Origin: an uncultured Oscillospiraceae bacterium
GTDB lineage: Bacteria > Bacillota > Clostridia > Oscillospirales > Acutalibacteraceae
Length of the DNA: 64,000 nucleotides
Assembly (NCBI GenBank): GCA_900541975.1
Contig: UQLR01000006.1
Location: 55,868-119,867 of the forward strand
Direction: 5' to 3'
In this document: positions 36,411 through 45,063 of the stretch, one piece after another
Layout of the letters: every line of letters starts with the position of its first letter
How positions within the stretch are numbered: position 1 is the stretch's first letter
Translations under genes and position numbers: made by a program
The notes under the pieces: model-generated
Told to the model about the DNA's origin: nothing
Database searches by the model: none
Seen by the model: the letters and a program-made list of their open reading frames with translations, nothing else

Positions 36411-36450
36411 AAACGAGGCACGGCAAAAATTGCCGTGCCTCGTTTATTAT
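36411..36450. terminator. bidirectional terminator between rluA-like and yesL-like genes
   Basis: A perfect 16-bp stem (AAACGAGGCACGGCAA and its complement) with a 3-nt loop serves both convergent genes. Confidence 0.9.
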
Positions 36451-37394
36451 TATACATCGTGTTCATTGCGGTAATACTCTTCCAGCTTTGCGCGTTTGAT
36501 CATTCTGCCGTTGTGGAAAACATACGCATCATCCTGGTTTGCCTTTTCCTGCAATGCTTCTTTAAATGCAGGATCTTTTTGCAGGGATTCCTTTATGGTT
36601 TCCTGCATTTTTTGCCGCGTTTCATCATTTTCCCGCGGCTTGTCTTTTTGAATCAGCATTTTGTCCACCTTTGGATAGACGAAAAAATGGACAATATAGC
36701 AAACCGTTGCCGGAAGCACCGCAACAAGTAAAACGGCCGCAATAATCCAGTTGGCCGTATAATTGCCGGAAAGCATAAACAACGTGCTTACCACCGCCGT
36801 AAGCGCAAGCAGACACAGCACAGACAGAAAATTGGAGGGCAGTTCCCAAACCGCCATTAAAGCGGCGTCCTTATAAACATAGCGCATGGGAAGCTCCAGC
36901 GTGACAGTAATGACCGGCACGTAAAAAAACATAAACAGCAAAAACAGCAAAATGAACAGGCAAAGCCCGAACAGCACGTAAAACAGCGGATTGGTAGCTG
37001 CAGCCGCATAATAAAAGACGATAGAGAAGTAATCAAGCAGAATAGCCAGATAAAAAATAACGCCGTGCAGTAAAAACTGCCGCCAGTTGTTTTTAAGCCC
37101 CTTAAAAAAAGTGGGAACCGCTTTTTCTTTCTTACCGGCTATCATATCCCTTGTAACCTGAACTACGCCGGCAAAAAACGGCGCGCATAACGGAATGGGC
37201 AGCAACTGTATAAAGATATTGAGCGGAAAAAGAAACGACAATCCCCATACAACCGCGCCGCTTACAGCAAGCGGCGCCGCAAAGAACAAATTTGCGGTTA
37301 AAATGGAGGGAAACCTTTTAAAATAGCCGCCAAAGAAATCGCCCATACTTCTTCTTTTTGTTTTTTCACCACTTTGCATTGATTGAAAGGACAT
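36450..37394 (-). CDS. YesL/DUF624-like membrane protein
   Basis: This 314-residue protein has about six membrane helices between residues 30 and 245 and a charged C-terminal tail (~246-314) rich in Lys, Glu and Gln. The fold and the GxxxTFFKGLKNNWRQ-like loop resemble the DUF624 family, of unknown function. GGAG lies 8 nt before the ATG. It is encoded 54 bp behind the SpoIIM-like gene, so the two may be co-transcribed. Confidence 0.7.
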   Translation of the reverse strand: MSFQSMQSGEKTKRRSMGDFFGGYFKRFPSILTANLFFAAPLAVSGAVVWGLSFLFPLNIFIQLLPIPLCAPFFAGVVQVTRDMIAGKKEKAVPTFFKGLKNNWRQFLLHGVIFYLAILLDYFSIVFYYAAAATNPLFYVLFGLCLFILLFLLFMFFYVPVITVTLELPMRYVYKDAALMAVWELPSNFLSVLCLLALTAVVSTLFMLSGNYTANWIIAAVLLVAVLPATVCYIVHFFVYPKVDKMLIQKDKPRENDETRQKMQETIKESLQKDPAFKEALQEKANQDDAYVFHNGRMIKRAKLEEYYRNEHDV

Positions 37395-37448
37395 TTTTTA
37401 TACTCCGTTTCTTGAAACTTCCTGAATATATAACCAGTATACCATACT

Positions 37449-38111
37449 TTACGAAAAAGAGAATACACCGGAAAAGCAAAGGCTTGTAAGAACATCCAAA
37501 GCAGCGGCCAAAGCAGCAAGGATTAATATATAGCTGCTTGCAACCATGTACTTGGCAAAATTGGGCGGCGGGCTTTGCTTTCCTTTCAGCCGCGGCGGTA
37601 AAAGCGCCGTTAAAATGGATTTGGAAAAATAAAATGCCTCTTTCCCCTGCAAAAGCATGGCAATGGACGATAAAAAAGCGCCCGGCAGCATCACCAGAAG
37701 ATAAAATCCAACTCCCTGCAGCTGATAGGTGCCATACAGATACCCGGCGCACAGGCCAATACCAAATCCCTTTAGAAAAGTAGTGGCCGGCAAGACTGCC
37801 GTCCCCCACGCGCACATTCCCAACAGGAACTGTCCAATGTAAAAAATAAAATAGGAGGTAAGGGAAGCTGCAAACGTTAAAAACAGCGACTGAGAAATGC
37901 GCGCTTTAAAATTGGTGATAAAAAGAAAATCCAGGCTGTTGAGCATTTGCTCGTCCGCATCTGCAGCAGACAAGGCTCCAAAAAACAGTCCCAACACCAA
38001 CGCAAGCCCCAGAAAACACACCACGCCGTAGCGTTTGAAAAAATAAACCATATCCTTTGTTTTTATGCAGGTTCTCCCCGTACCCGGCATAGATACAATT
38101 ACGCCTTTCAT
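37449..38111 (-). CDS. SpoIIM-like membrane protein
   Basis: This 220-residue protein has about five membrane helices. The FGIGLCAGYLYG and LVMLPGAFLSSIAML segments match the SpoIIM/DUF95 family. SpoIIM belongs to the DMP complex that drives engulfment in sporulation, but family members also occur in non-sporulating contexts. GGGAG precedes the ATG at 38111 by 9 nt. It supports, but does not prove, a sporulating host. Confidence 0.72.
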   Translation of the reverse strand: MKGVIVSMPGTGRTCIKTKDMVYFFKRYGVVCFLGLALVLGLFFGALSAADADEQMLNSLDFLFITNFKARISQSLFLTFAASLTSYFIFYIGQFLLGMCAWGTAVLPATTFLKGFGIGLCAGYLYGTYQLQGVGFYLLVMLPGAFLSSIAMLLQGKEAFYFSKSILTALLPPRLKGKQSPPPNFAKYMVASSYILILAALAAALDVLTSLCFSGVFSFS

Positions 38112-38156
38112 ACATCATCGCTCCCGATTTACGTCTTGTTACTAGAAATATATGTA

Positions 38157-38187
38157 TAAAAAAGCGCAGATATGTCCTGCTTTTTAT
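38157..38187 (-). terminator. terminator of proC
   Basis: On the minus strand AAAAAGCAG...CTGCGCTTTTTT forms a hairpin with one bulged base and a T-run of six. It overlaps the last codon of proC. Confidence 0.6.
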
Positions 38188-38990
38188 TGGGATAGCTCCT
38201 GCGCGCGCTTTGTACAGCTGTCCATAGCCGATTGAATCGCTGTGTAAAAGCCCGCTTCTTCCAGTTTATTTAAGGCCGCAATGGTGGTTCCGCCTTTAGA
38301 AGAAACCTTCTGGATCAGCGCATCTGGCGTGTCGCCGGATGCCTCGAGCATTTTGGCGCTGCCTTTAAGCGTGGCACAAATCAACCGCATTGCCGCTTTT
38401 TCTTCTATTCCTTCCTGTTTTGCATAATCAACCATGGCCTTTGCGAACAGATAAATATACGCCGGACTGCTCCCGTTTACGGCGATCACCGTATTCATCT
38501 GGCTTTCCGGTAAAATTTCACATACGCCGGACAATGCAAACATATTATAAACCGTTTGGAAATCTTCATCCCTGATATTGTCAGACGGACACAGCGCGGT
38601 CGCGCCCTCTCCCAGTAGCAGCGGTGTGTTCGGCATGACGCGCACACATGGGCAGTTGCAGCCGAGCGCCTGCGTTACAAAGGCAATGGATATGCCTGCG
38701 GCAATGGAAACAAATACCTTCTCACTTGTCGCCGCCCCGCGCAGTCCAAAGAGCACTTCCCGATAATTTTGCGGCTTTACGGCAAGCACGATGATATCAC
38801 AGGCCCGCACCACCTGCGCCGCACTGGGGCAAGCGTTGATCCCGCGGCTCTGACACAGCTCTGCAAGCTTATCTTTGTCTATATCGAACATAAAGAGCGA
38901 CTGTGGCGCACAGGCTCCATTTGCAAGCATACCGTTGACAATTGCCGTGGCCATATTACCTGCACCAATAAAGCCGATTTTTTTTTGCAT
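38184..38990 (-). CDS. proC: pyrroline-5-carboxylate reductase
   Basis: This 268-residue enzyme makes proline with NAD(P)H. The Rossmann motif is GFIGAGNMATAIVNG, the family motifs are VMPNTPLLLGEGATA and the C-terminal SKGGTTIAALNKLEE. The ATG at 38990 has AAAGGA upstream; the in-frame ATG at 39020 falls in the terminator region of the gene before it. Confidence 0.96.
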   Translation of the reverse strand: MQKKIGFIGAGNMATAIVNGMLANGACAPQSLFMFDIDKDKLAELCQSRGINACPSAAQVVRACDIIVLAVKPQNYREVLFGLRGAATSEKVFVSIAAGISIAFVTQALGCNCPCVRVMPNTPLLLGEGATALCPSDNIRDEDFQTVYNMFALSGVCEILPESQMNTVIAVNGSSPAYIYLFAKAMVDYAKQEGIEEKAAMRLICATLKGSAKMLEASGDTPDALIQKVSSKGGTTIAALNKLEEAGFYTAIQSAMDSCTKRAQELSQ

Positions 38991-39013
38991 CTGTATACGT
39001 CCTTTCAAAACAG

Positions 39014-39060
39014 AAAACACGGTTGAACGCTTTAAAGCCTTTCAACCGTTTTTCCTTTTT
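39014..39060 (-). terminator. terminator of the lysozyme-like gene
   Basis: On the minus strand AACGGTTGAA pairs with TTCAACCGT across a GC-containing loop and ends in GTTTTC. Confidence 0.6.
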
Positions 39061-39074
39061 ATCATTTGCAGGGT

Positions 39075-41762
39075 TCAGCAGTTCCATCTGTACGGCATAT
39101 TGTACTTATTGGAAGACCCGTCCCTGACATAATCATTATAAAAGAATACCTCCAGCTCGTCAATACGTCTGTAAAGCAGCCCCCATACGCACTGGCCGCC
39201 GGCATGGTGCCATTGAATCAATTCAGCAATCAGGTCGTCCTGATCGACTTTATTGAGATTGCGCACGCCCGTAGAGGCAAAGGTCAGATATTCGCTGGCG
39301 CAGTATCCCTGCGTTCCGTCGGATAGTTTTACCTTGTACCACTGGCTGTTTGTCTTTTCCACCACGGTTACTTTTGTATTATAAGGCATAGCCAGAATAG
39401 AGGAATAGCCTGTTCCGGGGCCGGTTCGCAGCCAAAGCCCGTCGGACGAATTGACATACGCCACAGTTGAACTGGTTGTGGAAGACGTTTCATAACAGTC
39501 AAGCAAAATCCCTTTGACAGAAGAATCACCAAGCACACCGGCACCCAGATTATAGACCAGCATGACCAATGCATCAAACTGCTGCTGGTTAAATTTAATG
39601 TTGTTGGTCTGCATAAAATTGTTGACCGCAGCCGTATAGGAACCGCTGTTCATAGTCTGCACCAGATAGGCATACGCTTCATCTCTGGACAGATTATTGT
39701 AAAATTGCTCCCCCGGCGTGATAACCTTGCCATAGCCCAGTGTGGGGGCACTGGTAACAAGCGGATCGTCTGTTACGGAACTTAGAAAACCCTCGTAGTC
39801 AGAATTAAGTTCTAATATTTCATCGCTTGCGCGGCGTTCGTCAAAAGATACTGTAGACGGAGATGCGACATTGGATACAAAAACAGAAGTTTTTCCATCG
39901 TTACAAGTGCTCCACGCACCATTTTTTCGGGAAAAGGCCGTTACGGTAAAACTGCCTGAAAACTTAAAGGTAATCGAGCCTTTCCAGATATAATGCCCTT
40001 TGCTGTCAAGCGTTTTGCCTGTAGCGGATACTGAATATGTTTTTCCGTTTGCCGTAAATTCAAATTTGACGGCGTCCCTGTCTGTATCTGTAATTGCAAT
40101 AAAGCTGACTTTGTCGTTGAGCGTTGCCGAATTGGGTGAGGTATAAGCAAACCGGACAGGCGCCGCCTGCGTAACAGTTACAGCACAGGTTCTCACCTTG
40201 CCGGAGGCTTTTGCCGTAATGATCGCTACGCCTTCCTTTTTTGCCAGCAGATAGCCCTGGGAAGAAATGGTTGCTACGGAAGGGTCGCTTGTTGTCCATG
40301 TTGTCCCGGACGTATAGCTTTTTAAATAAAACGATTTACTGACCGGTACGCTTGCTGTGGTATTGGATAAGTTGACATAGCCGCCGGGTGCGGCGGTTAC
40401 GCGGATCGTAATCGTTTTTTTCACTGCTCCGGCAGAATCCTTTACAGTAATCACTGCACTGCCTGCGCTTTTACCTGTAACAACGCCTTTGGAACTGACC
40501 GTTGCCACAGAAGTATTGCTGCTTGCATAAGTAACCGCCTTTCCCGCTGGCGTTGTCGTTGCCTTGATATAGGCATGGTTATTTATGTAGATAGACGTAG
40601 CCGTCGCGGAAAGCGTAATATTGCTTACCTCTGTATTGCTTTTTACCGTTACTTTACATGTGGCATATTTCCCGCTGCCGTCCTGGGCTGTGCATGTAAT
40701 GGTCGCCGTACCCGGCGCGACCGCTGTGAGCTTGCCTGTGGAAGACACCGTTGCCACTTTTGTATTGCTGGATCTCCATGCAACAGCCTTATTGGTTGCG
40801 TTAGACGGCAGTACCGTTGCGGTAAACGAACCGCTCCTCCCCACCGGCCATTTTATGGCGTTTGTATTGAGGGTCACCTTGGAAACCGGAATTTTTGCCT
40901 CTGTAACGGTAACGGTACATTTTGCCGTTTTACCGCTTCCCTTATGCGCTGCCGTTATGACCGCGGTGCCTGCAGCCACCGCCTGCACCCTGCCGGACGC
41001 AGAAATGGTCGCCACGGAGGAATTGGAGCTTTTCCACGTAACGGCGGCCTGTGCGCCGGAAACGCTGGACATAAACGCAGTGAGCATTTTTGCTTCGCCC
41101 TTTTTAAGCGCCATAGCACTCTGCGAAAGGTAAAGCGAGCCGCTGCCGCCTGTCTGTTCAAACCAGTCGGGCGGCGCTGTGTCGGAATATGAGGGTTTGC
41201 TTACAGTGGACGAAGAGGAATCCTCCGTCTTTGGCAGTGTTATGGAAACTTCCACAAATTCCCTGGTAAGCCAACCCGTTTTGCCGTCGGACGTTTTCAC
41301 CTTGACCCACGCTTCATTGCTGTTGTCCAGAACGGTTACGGTCACACCATCATTTATAACGCCCTGCGTGCTGTAGGAGGTTCCGGGGCCAGTGCGCAGG
41401 TTCAGATAATCGGTCGTTTCAGCCGTTACCTTTACGCCGCCGGCAGTATGGACCTGCAAATAATCAACGCTGCACCAGCCTGTCTTCCCGGAAGGCTCTT
41501 TTACACGAATCCAACCGTTGCTGCTTGATGACAAAAGCGTTACAGTTTTCCCCTTATCCATAGTCATAATCGTGGAATAAGAAGCCCCTGCGCCGGAACG
41601 CAGACGCAACGCATCGGTTGTGACTGCGGTATAAGATGCGGCGAAAACCGTAATGATACTCACGGTTAATACAGAAAGTAAAATAGAAAACGCACAAAGC
41701 ACCGCGGCTGTTTTTTTGCAAAACGGGCGCAGCGCTCGCCCATTTTTCATTAAACTGCGCAT
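39075..41762 (-). CDS. secreted Big2/SH3 protein with GH24-type lysozyme domain
   Basis: This 895-residue protein has a signal peptide (~12-45), two bacterial SH3 domains (~47-165), four Big2 Ig-like repeats (~214-540, each with an SSNxxVATxS core) and an additional beta domain (~545-645). A lysozyme-like GH24 domain ends it (~655-895): SDYEGF carries the candidate catalytic Glu, followed by PTLGYG, QFDALVMLVYNLGAG and GLLYRRIDELEVF. A third SH3 domain (~764-835) interrupts the lysozyme domain between the YNLGAG and GLLYRR motifs. Predicted role: cell-wall hydrolysis anchored by SH3 binding. The ATG at 41762 follows AGG; a TTG at 41777 overlaps that site. Confidence 0.85.
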   Translation of the reverse strand: MRSLMKNGRALRPFCKKTAAVLCAFSILLSVLTVSIITVFAASYTAVTTDALRLRSGAGASYSTIMTMDKGKTVTLLSSSSNGWIRVKEPSGKTGWCSVDYLQVHTAGGVKVTAETTDYLNLRTGPGTSYSTQGVINDGVTVTVLDNSNEAWVKVKTSDGKTGWLTREFVEVSITLPKTEDSSSSTVSKPSYSDTAPPDWFEQTGGSGSLYLSQSAMALKKGEAKMLTAFMSSVSGAQAAVTWKSSNSSVATISASGRVQAVAAGTAVITAAHKGSGKTAKCTVTVTEAKIPVSKVTLNTNAIKWPVGRSGSFTATVLPSNATNKAVAWRSSNTKVATVSSTGKLTAVAPGTATITCTAQDGSGKYATCKVTVKSNTEVSNITLSATATSIYINNHAYIKATTTPAGKAVTYASSNTSVATVSSKGVVTGKSAGSAVITVKDSAGAVKKTITIRVTAAPGGYVNLSNTTASVPVSKSFYLKSYTSGTTWTTSDPSVATISSQGYLLAKKEGVAIITAKASGKVRTCAVTVTQAAPVRFAYTSPNSATLNDKVSFIAITDTDRDAVKFEFTANGKTYSVSATGKTLDSKGHYIWKGSITFKFSGSFTVTAFSRKNGAWSTCNDGKTSVFVSNVASPSTVSFDERRASDEILELNSDYEGFLSSVTDDPLVTSAPTLGYGKVITPGEQFYNNLSRDEAYAYLVQTMNSGSYTAAVNNFMQTNNIKFNQQQFDALVMLVYNLGAGVLGDSSVKGILLDCYETSSTTSSTVAYVNSSDGLWLRTGPGTGYSSILAMPYNTKVTVVEKTNSQWYKVKLSDGTQGYCASEYLTFASTGVRNLNKVDQDDLIAELIQWHHAGGQCVWGLLYRRIDELEVFFYNDYVRDGSSNKYNMPYRWNC

Positions 41763-41827
41763 ATTATCCTGCTCCAATCGCTATATTTGTTCATTGCTTT
41801 TATTACTGAAAAATTATTCCGGCTTTT

Positions 41828-41856
41828 ATTATACTCTTCGCCTGAAAAAATGACAA
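41828..41856 (-). promoter_or_regulatory. promoter of the lysozyme-like gene
   Basis: On the minus strand, TTGTCA (41851-41856) and TATAAT (41828-41833) are separated by 17 nt, about 65 bp before the ATG. Confidence 0.75.
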
Positions 41857-42190
41857 GTTTTTTATTATACTATCTGTAATTTAAGTAGAATTGCCTATAA
41901 ATGTGTATCAGATTATTACATAAGTTACAAAATTGATACCTTCATTTTCTAATTTTTCCAAATCTTTTTTCTAATATAGAAAATACACATGCGCAAAGGT
42001 ATTCAATTTTTGCGAATATAAAAAGGATGTCTGAGTTTGCCATTTGACAAAATGTTGAGAGAAATTTTTCAAATTTTCTTTTTTACTTCTTAATACGGGA
42101 ATGTTTTTAAAATGCCAAAAAAGAGGAAAAGAAAAAGCCACAACTTTGATAAAAGATTGCAGCTTTCAAAATCAGTTTCTATTCTGTTCG

Positions 42191-42219
42191 TTGTTTTTAT
42201 TCGGCTATCCGTATATAAT
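42191..42219 (+). promoter_or_regulatory. promoter of the frameshifted HTH gene
   Basis: TTGTTT (42191-42196), a 17-nt spacer and TATAAT (42214-42219) lie 41 bp before the ATG at 42261. Confidence 0.65.
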
Positions 42220-42260
42220 GATACCGTTAGACTTTGTTTTAAGGAAAGGACGGATTAAAT

Positions 42261-42472
42261 ATGAAATATATGTCCTGCCCCCAAGCAGCGAAAAATGGAG
42301 CATTTCTGAACGACGGGTACAGAAGCGATGCGAGGAAAACGGCATACCCGGCGTTTCTAAAATTGGCTATATGTGGCTGATACCAAAGGACGCAGAAAAG
42401 CCAGATAATGGTAGACGTAAATCGAACAGGCAGCAAACCAAAACTGAAATATTTCCTGATGAACATTATTAA
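42261..42472 (+). pseudogene. frameshifted excisionase-like HTH gene
   Basis: From the ATG at 42261 the frame reads MKYMSCPQAAKN. From about 42290 the next frame reads KWSISERRVQKRCEENGIPG and then VSKIGYMWLIPKDAEKP, the usual continuation of small MerR/excisionase-like helix-turn-helix proteins. One missing base near 42290-42291 (GCGAAAAATGG where GCGGAAAAATGG is expected) explains both halves. Frame 1 alone stops within about 40 codons. The restored protein would be about 70 residues. The open frame that begins at 42101 starts upstream of the promoter and is not the gene. Either a true pseudogene or a sequencing error. Confidence 0.7.
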
Positions 42473-42502
42473 TTAGATTGTAACATCATTACCAAACCAA
42501 CA

Positions 42503-42523
42503 GTTGAATTAAGCATATTCAAC
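42503..42523. promoter_or_regulatory. candidate operator upstream of membrane XRE gene
   Basis: GTTGAAT and ATTCAAC form perfect 7-bp arms around a 7-nt centre, 62 bp before the XRE start. A repressor site is inference. Confidence 0.35.
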
Positions 42524-42584
42524 CGATAGTTCGTGTTAAAAAATAGAAAATAGGCGTATTGTAATGGTGAAAGGAGAATCCTCA

Positions 42585-43424
42585 ATGAATCAAATAGAAA
42601 CAGGGAAATTTATTGCGAAATGCCGCAAAGAGAAAAAATTAACGCAAGCACAACTCGCAGAAAAGCTAAACATTACAGATAGAGCTGTATCCAAATGGGA
42701 AACAGGAAAAAGTATGCCAGACGCATCTATTATGTTAGAACTTTGCAAAATACTCGGAATTACAGTAAATGAGTTGTTGAGTGGAGAGAAGGTTAATATG
42801 GATAGTTTGGAGAAAAAAGCCGATGAAAATTTAATTGCCTTAAAAAGAAAGGACGAAAATAATCTAGCAGAAAATGTAGTTATTTCAGTGCTATTTTCAA
42901 TAACACTTTTGATTGGGATAATGGTATGCGGTATTTGCAATATTGCAATATCCGGCAATCTATCGTGGTCACTTGTTCCGATGGCTTCCATTGTGTTTGC
43001 ATGGGTTATATCTTTCCCAAGTATTATGTTTGGAAAAAAGGGAATTATAAAGAGCTTAATATCATTAAGTGTTTTTGTCATACCGTACATATATTTGCTT
43101 AGCCGAATTTTAAAGGTAAAAGAATTATTCCAACTTGGGGCGGCAATATCATTGATTTCTCTTGTGTTTTTGTGGATAATATTTGCGGTTTTTTGTCGTA
43201 TTGGCAAAACAAGAAAATTAGTTGCTTTAGGAATAACAGCATTGTTGATTGTTCCATTTGTAATTATTATCAATGTTCTACTTTTTAAAATGATAGAAAC
43301 ACCTATTTTTGATGTATGGGATTTTATGTCAATCATCATACTGCTGATGTTAGCGATGGTTTTCTTTATTTGTGACTATGCAGAGAAAAAAGGATTGTTG
43401 AAAAGGAAGTCAAAAAAGCTCTAA
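42585..43424 (+). CDS. membrane-anchored XRE-family regulator
   Basis: This 279-residue protein has an N-terminal HTH_3 domain (~5-60: CRKEKKLTQAQLAEKLNI, VSKWETGKSMPD) typical of clostridial XRE repressors. From ~95 it carries about six hydrophobic segments, so the DNA-binding domain is probably tethered to the membrane. AAGGAG lies 10 nt before the ATG at 42585. Codon use is strongly AT-biased compared with flanking genes, suggesting horizontal arrival together with the frameshifted HTH gene. Signal and targets are unknown. Confidence 0.82.
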   Translation: MNQIETGKFIAKCRKEKKLTQAQLAEKLNITDRAVSKWETGKSMPDASIMLELCKILGITVNELLSGEKVNMDSLEKKADENLIALKRKDENNLAENVVISVLFSITLLIGIMVCGICNIAISGNLSWSLVPMASIVFAWVISFPSIMFGKKGIIKSLISLSVFVIPYIYLLSRILKVKELFQLGAAISLISLVFLWIIFAVFCRIGKTRKLVALGITALLIVPFVIIINVLLFKMIETPIFDVWDFMSIIILLMLAMVFFICDYAEKKGLLKRKSKKL

Positions 43425-43765
43425 ATAGATAATTAAACGACAAATACTGTCCGTCCAACGGAAATAAAAAACCGTTGTTTGGCGGCTAAATTTCCACGCA
43501 TATAAACAAAATGTAAATAAGCGACCTAACGTCTGCCTATAAAGATGAACATACATATCCTTTAGTATGTCCTAATAACTTATATTACCAAACGCCTATG
43601 CAGTTTTACAACTTGCATGGGCGTTTGCTGTAATATCCCCTTACTGGGAAGAAAGGGGGTAAATTAAATGATTTATTCAGAAGAATACAAGGAGAGCATA
43701 TCGAATATGCTTTCCTTATCGGCGCGCTAAAAGAAGATACGCCCCTGCTTTTATGTTATGGCCCG
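43425..43765. other. intergenic, decayed sequence
   Basis: About 340 bp. A hairpin at 43590-43626 (AAACGCCTATGCA with TGCATGGGCGTTT) may end the XRE transcript. A 20-codon frame at 43668-43730 has a GGGGG site but no recognisable protein, and may be a remnant. No gene is called. Confidence 0.4.
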
Positions 43766-44311
43766 CTAACGCACATTTTTAAACAGTTTTTTACGCCACA
43801 CCTGAATATAAACCGTAATCAGGCGCGTTGCGGCAATATCGTAAACAATAAAAAATAAATTGCCAAACAGCAAAAATACAAGCGGCAGATAAACGCCGCC
43901 AAGTGTAAAGGCTTCTTTTGGAACAGAAAGCAGATAGATTCCCACATAAAACGCCGCAACCATACACAGATTGAAAACACCGCATTTAACCGCGCGCTGC
44001 CCCCATCTTGTGGAAATCGTTTCTATTTTTGCCTTTAAAATGGGATAAAAACCGAAAAAAAGCATATAATACAAGGCCGCTTCTTTGTCACCTGCAAAAA
44101 AGACAGACGCCAGTGCAACCGCTGCAAATACCGCCCAAGCCCAACCCGCGCCGAGCTCAATGACGACGGCTGCAAGCAAAAAACCTGCCAGTGCGGGGCA
44201 GGCGTATGTTCCAATGGGAATAAACCCTGTTATCAGCATAATTACAAGGCTTACCGCCGCAATCACGCCGCCAAAGGCAATTTGATAGCTGCTCGTAACA
44301 CCGTTTTTCAT
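43766..44311 (-). CDS. integral membrane protein, unrecognised
   Basis: This 181-residue protein has about five membrane helices and a basic C-terminus. Its size and helix spacing resemble S-components of ECF vitamin transporters, but I see no diagnostic motif and no ATPase or EcfT partner nearby. The ATG at 44311 is preceded by a GTG one codon earlier; GGAAGGG lies upstream. It follows the J-domain gene by about 80 bp with a terminator between. Confidence 0.65.
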   Translation of the reverse strand: MKNGVTSSYQIAFGGVIAAVSLVIMLITGFIPIGTYACPALAGFLLAAVVIELGAGWAWAVFAAVALASVFFAGDKEAALYYMLFFGFYPILKAKIETISTRWGQRAVKCGVFNLCMVAAFYVGIYLLSVPKEAFTLGGVYLPLVFLLFGNLFFIVYDIAATRLITVYIQVWRKKLFKNVR

Positions 44312-44337
44312 CACGTACCCGTTCCCTTCCGCTGTTT

Positions 44338-44368
44338 AAAAGTAAAAAAGGAACGCAAAAAGCGCTCC
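44338..44368 (-). terminator. terminator of the J-domain gene
   Basis: On the minus strand GGAGCGC TTTTT GCGTTCC (one G-U pair) is followed by TTTTTTACTTTT. Confidence 0.6.
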
Positions 44369-44393
44369 CTTACGCACCAACACGCCGTAACCG

Positions 44394-45020
44394 TCAACAG
44401 CATGAGATCAGATCTCCGCCCATACACTCACAGCAGCAGTCGGCACAGCACAGACCCGAGCATAAATCACAGGTGGAGCAGCCGCCGCCCGCCGCAGGCG
44501 ACGTATTGTAACCGCCGTACTGGCCGCTTCTTCTGCTTTGCACATAATTAAACGCCTGCCGGTATTCCATATTGCCGGGCTCCATCGCACAGGCCCGCTG
44601 CATATGATTGAAGGCTTCTTCTCCCCAGCCCTTCTTCAACAGCACTGTTCCCTTCAGAAAGTACCATTCGGCGTCGCGCGCAGAGGAGGGCACGCCGTCG
44701 AGAATCTGCTCTGCGTCGGCAAGCCTTCCGTTTTTAATGAGCATACGGACGTCGGTATATTTTGAACCGGAGGTATAGCCCGCGCCATACCCTGCATAAC
44801 CTGTATTTCCACCCGGCTGCGTATTCCCGCTTTTGCGCGCCTCCATAATGGTATCGTAGGCTTCGTTGATTTCCTTCATCTTTTCAGAGGCGACGTCCGC
44901 AAGCGGGCTTTCCGCGTAATTATCCGGATGGTATTTTTTTGCAAGATTTCTGTATGCGGTTTTGATTTCATCGTCGGTTGCATCCCTGGAAACACCCAGA
45001 GTCTGATACGGATCCTGCAT
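44394..45020 (-). CDS. J-domain protein with cysteine-rich C-terminus
   Basis: This 208-residue protein begins with a J domain (~3-65) with an intact HPD (KKYHPDNYAE), the site that stimulates Hsp70 ATPase. A linker and a tetratricopeptide-like helical stretch follow (~90-165). The last ~35 residues hold about eleven Cys (CSTCDLCSGLCCADCCCEC). It is not DnaJ itself: the Gly/Phe region and zinc repeats are absent. It lies 43 bp behind the DUF5685 gene, also Cys-rich near its N-terminus. A shared metal-related role is speculative. Confidence 0.85.
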   Translation of the reverse strand: MQDPYQTLGVSRDATDDEIKTAYRNLAKKYHPDNYAESPLADVASEKMKEINEAYDTIMEARKSGNTQPGGNTGYAGYGAGYTSGSKYTDVRMLIKNGRLADAEQILDGVPSSARDAEWYFLKGTVLLKKGWGEEAFNHMQRACAMEPGNMEYRQAFNYVQSRRSGQYGGYNTSPAAGGGCSTCDLCSGLCCADCCCECMGGDLISCC

Positions 45021-45063
45021 AGAATTCTCTTATCCCCTTTAATATCCCTTTATTATTTTCCCC

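Larger units (their letters stand above)
41763..42260. other. AT-rich intergenic, start of an AT-rich island
   Basis: About 500 bp, much more AT-rich than the surroundings. It holds the minus-strand promoter of the lysozyme-like gene (41828-41856) and the plus-strand promoter of the frameshifted HTH gene (42191-42219). No other feature is supportable. Confidence 0.5.

Noticed and set aside
39075..41762. Prophage endolysin because of the GH24-type domain
   Set aside because: It has a signal peptide, Big2 and SH3 repeats and housekeeping neighbours; no phage gene is nearby.
42101..42260. Longer start for the HTH gene
   Set aside because: It lies upstream of a good promoter at 42191-42219 and the added residues resemble no protein.
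43668..43730. Twenty-codon frame with a strong ribosome binding site
   Set aside because: Too short and unlike any known peptide; probably a remnant.
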